From the NCBI GenBank assembly GCA_034509425.1, contig JAVTVJ010000023.1, positions 1,240,001-1,304,000 on the forward strand: DNA of 64,000 bases. Direction: 5' to 3'. Made by a program: the position numbers and the translations under genes. Each line of letters opens with the position of its first letter. Position 1 is the first letter of the stretch. The DNA comes from Eopsaltria australis. Its lineage: Eukaryota > Chordata > Aves > Passeriformes > Petroicidae. The notes below the pieces were generated by a model. The model worked only from the letters and a program-made list of their open reading frames with translations, made no database searches and was not told the origin of the DNA. Positions 54,049 through 64,000 of the stretch are shown here, piece by piece.

Positions 54049-57000
54049 CCAGCACCACGCCAGCAGCACCCCAGTGCCAAACCTGTAATGTGAAACTGCA
54101 AGCTTGGCTGTGTAATCAATTCAATGTTTCCATGCTAATTAACGCTTGGAGTTTTCTTTTTAAAAAGGCAGTGTTACAATCATTGAGTTCTCTGTGTGCT
54201 CCCTTTCAGGTTGTTGTTTTGCTGAGTTTGGAACGTTAAAATTCCATGTATGGGTTAAGATTAAGCCTGCTGTGTTTCCACACCTGCCATTCAGTCACAG
54301 AAAATGATTAATAAATCATCAAATATTAATATCATCCCTTCAAGTCATAAAAGGCTGCAATATACATCTATGGTTTTTAAATAAAAATTGATGACTATAA
54401 GTTTTTTTGTAATTGGGAATATAGTGGGAGGGGGGGAGAGATAATATGATGAATGCTGTTATTTATTTTAACTTTTATATTAGGTTCATGAAAAAAATAT
54501 TCTCTCTATAACCTACCAAGATTTATCAGCCTGTGAAATTTTGTAATAAAGAAAAGAATGATTTTCTAATTAAAGATTTGTCAAATAAAGAAAATAAGTG
54601 TGCATGTATTTTCTGTCTTTGGGGGACAGTCATGTGAAATAAAATCATTGAGCTGCATTTGCAAAGTTCCGTGGCAATGCATTTCCTTGCTCTGTGCACA
54701 TCCATTCCCACTGCCCTGCTCTGGAAGTGGCTCTCAGTGTATGTGGATAAAACACAGAAAAGAACCATCTCTCCAAATGATAGACCTGGCATTAATTTCA
54801 AATTTAGCCTTCCCATTTTTTGATGCCAGTGCCTGATGTTCTGAAAGCAGCAGAGCAGTGCCAGGGGACTGTATCACTGTTACATGGGTGCATGGCAGAT
54901 TATCCTGTCCTTATCTCCCTCCACCGACTGCCCAGAGAAACCAGAGATGAGGTTTGTGCTTCAGATTTTGCTCTGTAAGAGATGGGATGAATCCAAGCTC
55001 AGGATTTCCATGAGTGAGGTGAAATTCCTTATCAAGTACTACTGAAAACACAGACATGCCACATTAGATTTTTCCTGTGGGAGGGACCTGTCAAGGCCAT
55101 CAAGAAAGACTGAATGCCCACAAGGTACAAATTGAATGTCTGGAAGACAAGGTTCAAAACCCCTGACAAAGGTAAGGGGGGATTTGTTCTTATTTATTAG
55201 AATTTCTCTTGCCATTCTTGTTATCCTTGCCATAATTCACTCCCTCTTTGAAGGTCACTAAGGTTCACACAGTACTGCTGAGAGCAGGAATTCCACAGAC
55301 CATAAATCATCTGAAAGAAATATCCCATTCCAGGGTGTGAAATTTGCCACTACTTGATTTCAATGACGATCTCGTTGTCCTTGTGCTGTAGATTTCTCTT
55401 TTAGCACCCCAAAATCAGTCACTGACAACCCATGTCAGAAACTCAGCCTTCCAATGGGATCATGTTAATAAAAAAAACCCCTCAAATTCCCATTGTTTTT
55501 ATTCCCTTTCATAGGGAGAGAAAATTCACTCCTGTGGCTCCTGAGACAGAAATGTACTTTTCAAAAGGACCTGTTTATTTTAGGAGTCTTGGACACATTG
55601 TCATTTTTGGCCTTTCAGAGAAAGGTCAATCCCATTGTTTATTTTTTGTTTCACTTTTCCTTCCTCTCTCTGCTCTTGTTTACATCATTTTTGAAACACA
55701 CAGGATCAGCCTCATGTGAAAGGCAGCTCTTTGCAGACACAAATGTCCATTAACCCCACTTTGGAACACCTCCTACCCCTTATCTCGGTAAAAGCAGCAC
55801 TAAGCAGTGATCACAGGACATTGTCTGTTTACAACCACAGTTTATAACAGCTGCATGCTGAAGATCAGTTTTCTGACATCCTTTTCAAATTAAAACCTAC
55901 AAGATAATTACAGCAGCCCTGAAATACGTGATAATGTTAAAAAATCAGCATTGTTTCAGAAATTTTTTATAGTACTTAAGCTTTGGTGCTTCCTATGTTG
56001 CCTGTTTGGTGTTCTTGCCTTTGTTTTCACCCCAAACAGATCACTGTTTTGCAAAGAGCTCACCAATTTTCTTTGATTATTTGTGAAGAAACGTGAGAAT
56101 TTTTATCGGGATCTACACAGTGACTGTAACCAGCAGATTTCTGTCTGTGGGGAACAGAAGTTCTCAAAGGGTGGGATGAATTCTCTCCTCAGGCAGCTGT
56201 GCCATGGCTGATGTGAAGTTAATCTCTGGTGCAGCTCCACAAACACCTGGGCAGGAGCCTGAAAGGAGATTTCCCCACACAAATTCGGTGTGATTAATTC
56301 CCTAAGTTGGTCCCTAAGTCAAGTGAACTGGTTCCCATCTGTGCAACAATGTGGGAAAGTACCCAAAAAAGTCACATCTGAATCATTTGGAGTTTTACAA
56401 GTAATTCACATTGCATCATGGTAAGTGAGGAAGGATTTTGCAGTGGTTGCAATCCTGCATCTGTAATCTGCATTGAACACGAGGCCAAGGGGAGAAGCAG
56501 AGGGACACAGCCACTGCCCAGACTACCCTGCCTGCTGAGACACTGATGGAAGTGTATCTTCTTCAAAAATGGGATCCTCTCCTCATACAGTGCTCTGTGG
56601 TCTGCATTTATTAGTGTCAGTATGAGTAAATGTAGGGAAAATTGATACAGAGCATTTGTTTCCAGCACACCAAATCACCCTGCCTTCAGTAATAAGGGTT
56701 GCAAATGAAAAACTGGTTTGGTGAGATTGCTCAGCACAGCTTTGCTATGATGACTAAATTCTCTAGGATCTCCAAAGGACCCTAAAATCCACATTTTTCT
56801 GCTATGCATTATGTATAAATATGAATTTCTAATCAAGATATGCACTCTCCTCCTGGTATATATAGAACAGTCCTGAGTTAGTAAGAAATAGCTTTCTGCT
56901 CTCTTAAAAATTGAGATTCTTCTCTAGTGGGTCTTTAAATCTTTGTTCCAGGAATTGATCATCCTGTTTTGACGTCAATGGCCCATACTGAGGTTATTGA

Positions 57001-57964
57001 GTACAGCAATTTTACAGCCAACTCCTCTGTTTTCCTTCATGTTTTACAATTAGCCAAAGTTTTAGCAGGAATATCAGCTGGGAAGAGAGGCTCTTGTCAT
57101 TTCAGATTCATCAGCTGCAGAAGCCACCAAGAAAGGTCAAAACCAAAAGCAAACATATGTCTTCATATTTACATTTAAAGCAGGCAGCCCAAACAGCAGA
57201 GAGCTCTTTGCCTTTGTTAAGCACAAGCAAAACATTCTCAAGTAGTGAAGTGTGAAGGTGACTGGCAAATCAACCAACCATATTTCATGTTAAGTGTTTA
57301 CAAAAAGAAAAATTTAGAATGGAAAACACCACTCCTCCCTGATAGTATACTATCCATGATTCCACCTTGAAAATGGCTACACATTAAGAAAAAGAAGGAA
57401 TTATCTTAACACCTTCATTTCTTTGTTTCCATTGTTTATCTATGGGCCAATTTTTCCTTTTATTCCACATTTTTTACCCGAAGATGAACCTCCTTTCCAG
57501 ATTGTTGCCTTTTTTTTCACTAAAACATTATTTTCCTTCTCCCTAATATGTAGAACTACACAGTTGATAAACAAAAGCAATTTTTAAATATTTATCTGTT
57601 GTTTAATTTTTAAACTTTTTTAACCTATTGTTTTATTCATTTTCCTACTGCTTTTTCATAAAAATCACCCACAAGCTAAATTTCACAAGTTTTCTGTTCA
57701 CATGGAAAAGTGTGCAAACCTTTCATAACCTGGGATTAAACTTGCTGATATTTTGCAGTGGTTCAAACTCTAACAGAAAAATATTTTCATAGTTTTCTCT
57801 TTGCAGTAGCAGAACCCATTGCCTGAACCATGAGAGTTCTATGGTTGCACTCTGTGGTGGGTATAAGGTGGGCTCAGACTTCCAACAAAATAAGGGATAA
57901 AAATGTTATGTATTTAGTACAAATTTTATTGTGTAACACAGAATTAAATATCTCCCCTTCCTGT

Positions 57965-58345
57965 ACAAGAAGGACATTGCCAAACTGGGGAGATTCCAGC
58001 TGAAGGCCACTGAGATGTTCAGGGAGCCAGAGATGCATTTGACATGCACAGATAACCTGAGGGAGAGGGGTTTATTCAGATTATTGCACAGAAAGGCACA
58101 TGGCAGGTGTCACAGGAGACATCCATAGTCTAATTTGGGCTAATGACTTTCCAGAGAAGTAAAATGAGACGACAAGTGGCAGTGGACATAAAACTCTAAA
58201 AAGGAAATTTTAATGAGATCCAGGGTAAAAATGGTTTCACCATAAGGGTAGTCAAACTTGGAACAGGTTTCTCAGGGAAGTCATGGAATTTTCATCTTTG
58301 GAGACACTCATGGAACTGCTCTGTGAAGCCCAACTGGCTTGAAGA
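57965..58345 (+). repeat. CR1 LINE 3' portion, diverged
   Basis: 'gaaggacattgccaaactggggagattccagctgaaggccactgagatgttcaggga', 'gggagaggggtttattcagattattgcacagaaaggc', 'gtaaaatgagacgacaag', 'tttcaccataagggtagtcaaacttggaacaggtttctcagggaagtcatgg', 'ctttggagacactcatggaactg'. Module order is that of a CR1, plus orientation. It lacks the usual tail and runs almost straight into the next copy. Confidence 0.8.
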
Positions 58346-58384
58346 CTGCCCTTTGTGAGGTTTGCACTACCTGATTTCCACCTT

Positions 58385-58710
58385 ATTGCTCTCTAGAGCT
58401 CCCTGAAAGGAGGGGGTAGCCAGCTGGGAGCTGATCTCATGTCCCAAGCAACAAGTGACAGAATGAGAGCACGCAGCCTCAAACTGTGCCAGGGGAGTGT
58501 CAGGATGGACATCAGGAGGAATTTCTTCATGTGAAGGGTTGTTTAACATTGAAACGGACTGCCCAAGGAAGTGGTGGAGTCACTATCACTGGAGGTGTCC
58601 CAGAAATTACTGGATGTGGCACTAAGTTGACAAGATGGTGACCAGTCAAAGGTTGGACATGACCTTAAAGGTCTTTTCCAACTTAAAAGATTCTGTGATT
58701 CTGTGTGAGT
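58385..58710 (+). repeat. CR1 LINE 3' portion
   Basis: 'gctctctagagctccctgaaaggagggggtagccagctgg', 'gtcaggatggacatcaggaggaatttcttcatg', 'aacggactgcccaaggaagtggtggagtcactatcactggaggtgt', 'aaaggttggacatgaccttaaaggtcttttccaacttaaaagattctgtgattctgtg'. A different CR1 subgroup from the copy just before it, same orientation, full tail. Confidence 0.93.
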
Positions 58711-59604
58711 CTGTGGTCTCCAAAGCTGTCTCAGTTGGAAATGAAGAATAAACTACACACGTACAGCTTGTGCATTAACCTACACTGGTACTTTATTGGA
58801 TTTCTCTCCTCAGCTCTTGTGCCATGAAGGAAAGCACTTCTCTGTTAGGAGTTTGGAGCTCCCTTTCCCTTCCCACATGGCCTGTATGTCAATGGATGCA
58901 CTGCAAGAGGTCTCAGAACACTCAAGTTCAGAAAAGCACTTTGTGTACAGCATTGAAATGGAGTACAGGAAAGCTCTGTTACAACTTGGAATTATTCTGT
59001 GTTTATTACCATTGAGGTGTTATGTGTTGAATACAGCAGTTTGTTGATACCAATTAGCTGAACTCGATCCAATTAAAACTGGAATGTCAGAAATGTGGTA
59101 GACTTTTCATAACCTTTTGTAAATTAAGATTTGGTCACATGCATTGAATATTTAAGAGCATGATAGTGTGAGATTCTGGTTTTTTCATTCTTTTTCGTTT
59201 TTCCTAAAATAGAAAGCAACACTTATGAAAGCCTTTGTGGTTTTTTCCTTTTTCCTTTTAATCGTGAATGAAATTTTTCCATGAGAAATAAAAATAGAAA
59301 AAGCTTTGCCTAATAATGTAAAAACCCCTTCCTGTTCCACACAAAGGCTTGTTGATGCAGATTTATACTTTATATACGTATATAGTTCCATATATAAGCA
59401 GTGTGGATGGGCACAGAAGACATGGAAGGAAAAATCAGCCTTCTGGCACCCAGTGCCCAATTTTTTGAGGAGAAAAGCTCCATCTGTACAAGGTTTAAAT
59501 AGTGTTAGGGACTATTTTCTGTTGCAAAAGTCAACTGGCAAAATCTGAACAGATCTACAATATTAAAACAAAGTATTAAAACATAAAATCTACATACCTG
59601 ACTA
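58711..59604. other. Non-coding spacer, nothing recognised
   Basis: AT-rich. Frames of 60-90 codons on both strands are chance. Confidence 0.4.
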
Positions 59605-59735
59605 CTTGTGCTCCACACCCTTCCCCAGCTCTGTTGCCCATCCCTGGACTTGCTCCAGCCCCTCAATGTCTTTCTTGAAGGGAGAGACCAAGGACTGACC
59701 ACAGTACTCGAGGTGTTGCCTCACCAGTGCTTGTC
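59605..59735 (-). repeat. CR1 LINE internal fragment (reverse orientation)
   Basis: 'gtgctccacacccttccccagctctgttgcccatccctggacttgctccagcccctcaatgtctttcttgaag', then 'gaccacagtactcgaggtgttgcctcaccagtgc'. This is the reverse complement of the ORF2-end module seen at 11060-11175. It has no 3' tail, so the copy is truncated at both ends or rearranged. Confidence 0.88.
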
Positions 59736-62700
59736 CTGTGCTCCTGTAGGTTTTCCTCTTTGCTCCTATTGAGATTAATGTTAAATTCTCTCTGGTTTTC
59801 CCATGGGGAGAGCTGGATCTACCAGATTGGATCTACCACAGCTGGATCTACCATGTGTACAACATTTTCAGTGCCTGAAGGATCAGTAAACTCTCGTATG
59901 AATATGGAAAGACACACATCCAAGTGACCATTCAAAACTTTTCCTTCCTGATTAAGACCTGAAGCACTGATGTAGCTAATATGTACAATAACCTCTGTAC
60001 TGTGCCTCTACCCCCAAGGAACAATGACTGTGATTCATAAGGTCCATTATGTGCTACATTTGGCACATTGTCAACAGCGCTACCTTTTCAAGAGCCAGGA
60101 TAAAGGGTAATGGAATGGAAAATTTCCTTTTATCCCATCACTGGGTCAGACTGAGTGTATCCCATGTATTAACTTGCAGCCAAGAGGCAGAGTGTGTGTC
60201 TTCAAATCACATGCCCATTGGGAATTTCTAAAGGGAATTCTGACGCAAAGGAATAGGAAACAAAGTAATGTTCAGAGACTTGAAAGAATTCTTTTGTATT
60301 CTTTCCTTTTTCTTTTCAGTTGGCCTTCCCAAGTTCTCACTAAAAGCATAATTCTGTCAGAGGTTGTCTTCCTTTTTAATACAAAATACATAGGTAGAAT
60401 AGTACATATTGTCTGGATTTGGGGATGCAGATGAAAACCATTCACCTTCCTTGGACAATGCAATCAGTGCCTGGCAATAGAACTTGGGCTGATTTTGGAA
60501 GATTGTAAAATTTGTCTTTGAAAAATCCACCTAAACCAAAGATTTTTTTTTTTAATTCAAACCTGAATTTTCATTCCATCCAAGCCAGCATTGCCATATT
60601 CCAGTTATTATCTATTTTTATCTCAGACCTGGCAAGCCTCTTTCTCTCAAATTTTCTGTCTACCCTGTCATGCAAGGCAGTCCAACAGCTGTGTCAGCTA
60701 CAGCACCACACCCACAGCCTTGGGCTCTGTGATCAGTTGTTGCTTTCCAGGATTCAGCTTTAGACACAAAACTTAGAGCATTTGAGAATGTGAGTTCCTG
60801 AAAATAAGTATTTACAACAATTTAACATTTTATGCAAACTGCATATTTGCCATTGCTGCATATTTACAAGTGGAGCTGAAAGCTGTATAGATATATTGGT
60901 TGTTGAATAGCCACACCAACAGTCTAATTTCAAGAATTTTGCACAAAAAAAAAGCAGTCATGAACAATGATGATTTATTAAACTCTGTGGCAGAAAACAA
61001 CTGGAAAAAAAGTACCCCAACATTTTGAAGAGTGTCTAACCATCAATACTTCTGTTTGAGGAGCCAGGTATTACCCATCAGGAAAAATGGCACCCAAAAC
61101 CTTGCCCTTGGTTTTTTTCCTTTTAGTTTTGCTGCATTTGCTGCATTTGCTACAGGCAGAAAGAACATCACACTCATTCCTTGAAAAATGCTGTTCCCTT
61201 CCCTTCTCTCCAGCTTAGTGGTAAATTCTCTGTCTCTCTGTCTCTCTAAAATGATGTGCATGGCCTCAGGAATGTCTTTATCTCACTCCTGCTGCGTGCT
61301 AGGCTATATTCCATTCAGCTGGCCTGATCCATATGCATTTCTATTTTCCAGATAATTACATTGTTCTACTTGTATCATTAGTTTTATTGTTGCTGTTTCT
61401 AAGAGGCCTTTCCTACCTAACTGATTTCTAGGTTTTCTTCTTTGAATTTTTCTGAGATACTGAGTTAAGAGGAGAAGGCAGGAAACCTCTTCTGTTCCTA
61501 ATCATAATCCCCAGTTTCTGAAACCCTGGAGCCTTTCTCATTACTACTTCTAACAAAAGGCATTTAAAAGTCATTATTTCCCTTCTTGATTCTCTGTAGC
61601 AAAAAATGGCTTTCCCCATATAAAAATTTCAGGTGTCCATGGCCTCCTCTATCAGTAGTAGATCCAACTCTGGGAGCTCCAAAAGCATGGGAGACTTTTT
61701 CTGGCTTTGTGGGTATTGCAGCAGCACCTCCAAAAACAGAAATGGCACGTTCATGGAGACCCTGAAAACATCTGCTGGGGGCTGGTGTCACTTCATTTGG
61801 ATGTCACTCTTCTAGCAAGCATCCTAAAGGACACATGCACATTAAATACAGGTATTCCAGCACAGCTTTGATCCCATCTAGTTGGCAGTACTTTTAATAT
61901 CAATGCTTGAAGGAACACAGTCTTCACTGGTATTCCTCGAAGTTTATTTGTGCTTCCTTTGCTGCTGGCATTCACATGGTCCCTATTAACAGCAGAGGAG
62001 GAAGGAAATTTAGTTGTGACTAGCAAAGGGATTTTACTCTGGACAATAACTTCCCATTCTTAAGCACTCCCATAGGCTTGGGAATCTAGATTTTTCTCTT
62101 GCAGAAACACTGCTTTGCCAAGTATCCTTTTATTAATACAAATCTGTCAGAGGTGTCACACCATTCCTAATTTGAGCTGAACCTGACCTCATAAGAGCAC
62201 AAAGCTCATTTGGTGTTTGGAAACAGAACAGCACCCTGTCCTTCCCTGGTTGCTCCACAATTTCCTTTTCATCCAGTTGTCATTCTTTAATACGTAAAGC
62301 AACTTTACATGAAGGTAAACAAATATAATAAACCAATCTCTCTGAAGATGAACTGCGTCTCCTTTTTATTTTTTTTCTTCCTGTAAATCTTCAAGACTGA
62401 AATTCTAATAAACAGCTCTTCATAAGATATCTCCTGTCACTTTTTATTTGTCTGAAACATTTTTTCCCCATTGGTATATCTTTCAGCATTTACCCAAGCC
62501 AGAAAAATGCTGCTTACTGACATTAACAGGCTTGCAATATTTAAGTAAAGCATATAAGCTATTTACAAAAACCAGGTTGACAGCAACCTTTCAAAAATGA
62601 GACTATAATGTAATAAAAACATTATCCTGGCTTGTGCTTGATCAGGGAATAAGAAAATGAATGAAATATTGCCACAAACGAGAACTGGGAGAATTTTCCA

Positions 62701-64000
62701 GAGAAGGGAAAAATAAAAGTGGAGCTACAGAAAAACAAGGCAAAGCCTTCTGAAAAGGCCGTGTTTGGCTACAAGAATTTATGGCTTCTCTTCTTATCTC
62801 AATGCACCCTCTGTGAAAGCTGTCCTCACAACAAACCTGAATGATTTGTCAGCTGCCCACTAAACCTTTTTTCTTCAAAGGATTTAACCACACTTACATG
62901 TCCACTGTGTTTCCACAGAATGGTGCATCCATGTTTCAAACAGCAGAGCTTAATTCATCCCTGAAAGCCTCCCTGCCACAGCAATAAATGTGGCAGACTG
63001 AGGATATATTCCCAGCAGGGCTGTGACAGTGCTTAATAAAAGTCCCTATATGCCCATCTGTGTGGGAACAAATCTGTTGCTTGATGATGTCTCTTTCTAT
63101 TCAGCCATTCAGGTGCAAACCTTTCTCTTGCTCTCATTCCTTGGTGAGATAAAGCTTTTTTGTAAATAACACCACAGGCTGATTTCTTCCTTCTGTTTCT
63201 TCAAATCCTGAAGCAAAACCTCTGGAAACAACAGGCTCTGGGACCAAAAGTGGGTGAAGTTTGCAATATTCAACATGACTTTTATTATGCTATGCCACGC
63301 CTCGGTGCCATGCAGCCCTTTCTGGCATCAGTCCCAGCAGCAACCCTGGAGAGTTTTTTGTCTTAACCCAATCTCTTCATACAGATGGAAGAGAAATGAG
63401 AGATTGGAATCTGCACAGTTACCTAACAACATAGCCAATGGACTATTACCCAACTGATCTGTACAGACAAGTCAAACTGACACTGAAACTGAGAGGAACC
63501 TTTGGAATAAAGGCAGATCCCTGAAGAGATGGAGAAAATGGCAGCCAATAAAAAAATGGGGGTGTTGGAGTACAGCCAGAATATTGGTGAGCTGCAGATA
63601 TTTTTGCTTGCCTGTCTCTGAGAGTCACTGTGGCCTTGGAAGAGTTTGCAGTGGCATGAAGCTGTCTCACCTTTCTATGCACAGGGCAAGAATAAAACAG
63701 ATGTTAAGCCAGCTTGGTGTGCTTCTATTTCTGCTCAGTAGAGTTCAGCCAGAGCATATCCAGGTTTCCCTGATTGTGCAGTGCCCTGGCAGTGGGGCAT
63801 CAGGGAAAAGAGGTGGGTGATGAGTGTGCAGCTCTTGCACATGCACTCGTGCCCCACTGGCAGACCATGAAGGAGAGCATGGTGTGACCAATAGATAAGC
63901 AATTTCATTTTGCTCTTTTAAGCCTCAAGTCTGGCTCAACACACCATGGAAATGGGCATCATCATTTTCTCACTCTTCTCCGATGAAACTTGGCTCACTG
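59736..64000. other. Non-coding, nothing recognised; two short tandem repeats
   Basis: Holds a three-copy 15-base repeat at 59810-59852 (listed separately) and a 9-base tandem 'gctgcattt' at 61131-61149. Frames of up to 91 codons, including the minus-strand pair at 61564-62026, show no family resemblance. Confidence 0.45.
59810..59852. repeat. Three-copy tandem repeat, 15-base unit
   Basis: Units 'agctggatctaccag', 'attggatctaccac' and 'agctggatctaccatg' follow each other directly. A small local duplication next to the reverse CR1 fragment. Confidence 0.85.

Larger units (their letters stand above)
49849..57964. other. Non-coding gene desert with simple repeats
   Basis: Mostly AT-rich. It holds the microsatellites at 51259-51292 and 54016-54048, a (GGGGA)n run at about 52918-52934, and AT-rich stretches at 53560-53860 and 54110-54330 that I flag as possible conserved non-coding DNA. 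Frames up to 131 codons (50807-51202 plus) show no recognisable protein. Confidence 0.45.

Noticed and set aside
53911..54093. 60-codon plus frame with His/Ser/Thr/Ala repeats
   Set aside because: It is the translation of the (GCACA)n repeat.
61564..62026. Minus-strand frames near 61.6-62.0 kb as a processed pseudogene
   Set aside because: The translation looked protein-like at first, but I could match it to no protein in any frame, and there is no poly(A) tail or target duplication.

Overview
This window is vertebrate nuclear DNA, most probably from a bird. The evidence is an AT-rich, gene-poor background, a spliced coding exon with a clear intron acceptor, and repeats that are almost all CR1-type LINE pieces. 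The CR1 pieces mostly end in the typical tail (cccttccaacc..., then attctatga-like octamers), and I recognised no Alu, L1 or MIR copies. I cannot name the species.

Only one coding segment is convincing: the large terminal coding exon of PTCHD4 (patched domain-containing protein 4, also called PTCH53) on the + strand at 28022-29655. It encodes the last 544 residues, counting the Gly codon shared with the previous exon. They run from the end of the sterol-sensing region, through the second extracellular loop and the C-terminal membrane block, to a basic cytoplasmic tail ending in a PDZ-ligand-like Thr-Ala-Val. The earlier exons are not recognisable here, so positions 1-28021 are read as part of the preceding intron.

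Layout: 1-28021 is intron with an old RT-domain LINE remnant (8460-8720), several CR1 3' ends, a CR1 ORF2 fragment (13290-14050), an ancient sauropsid-type CR1 3' end (17478-17775) and simple repeats. 28022-29655 is the exon. 29656 to about 33 kb is the likely 3' UTR and downstream flank; it has a G-quadruplex motif at 30844-30861 but no AATAAA until 34947. From there to 64000 is a gene desert with more CR1 copies, two (TG)n microsatellites, a (GCACA)n repeat and some AT-rich stretches that may be conserved non-coding DNA. I recognised no other gene, no structural RNA gene and no CRISPR array or operon. I found no sign of a previously undescribed system. The remaining open frames of 60-180 codons look like chance frames or parts of repeats.
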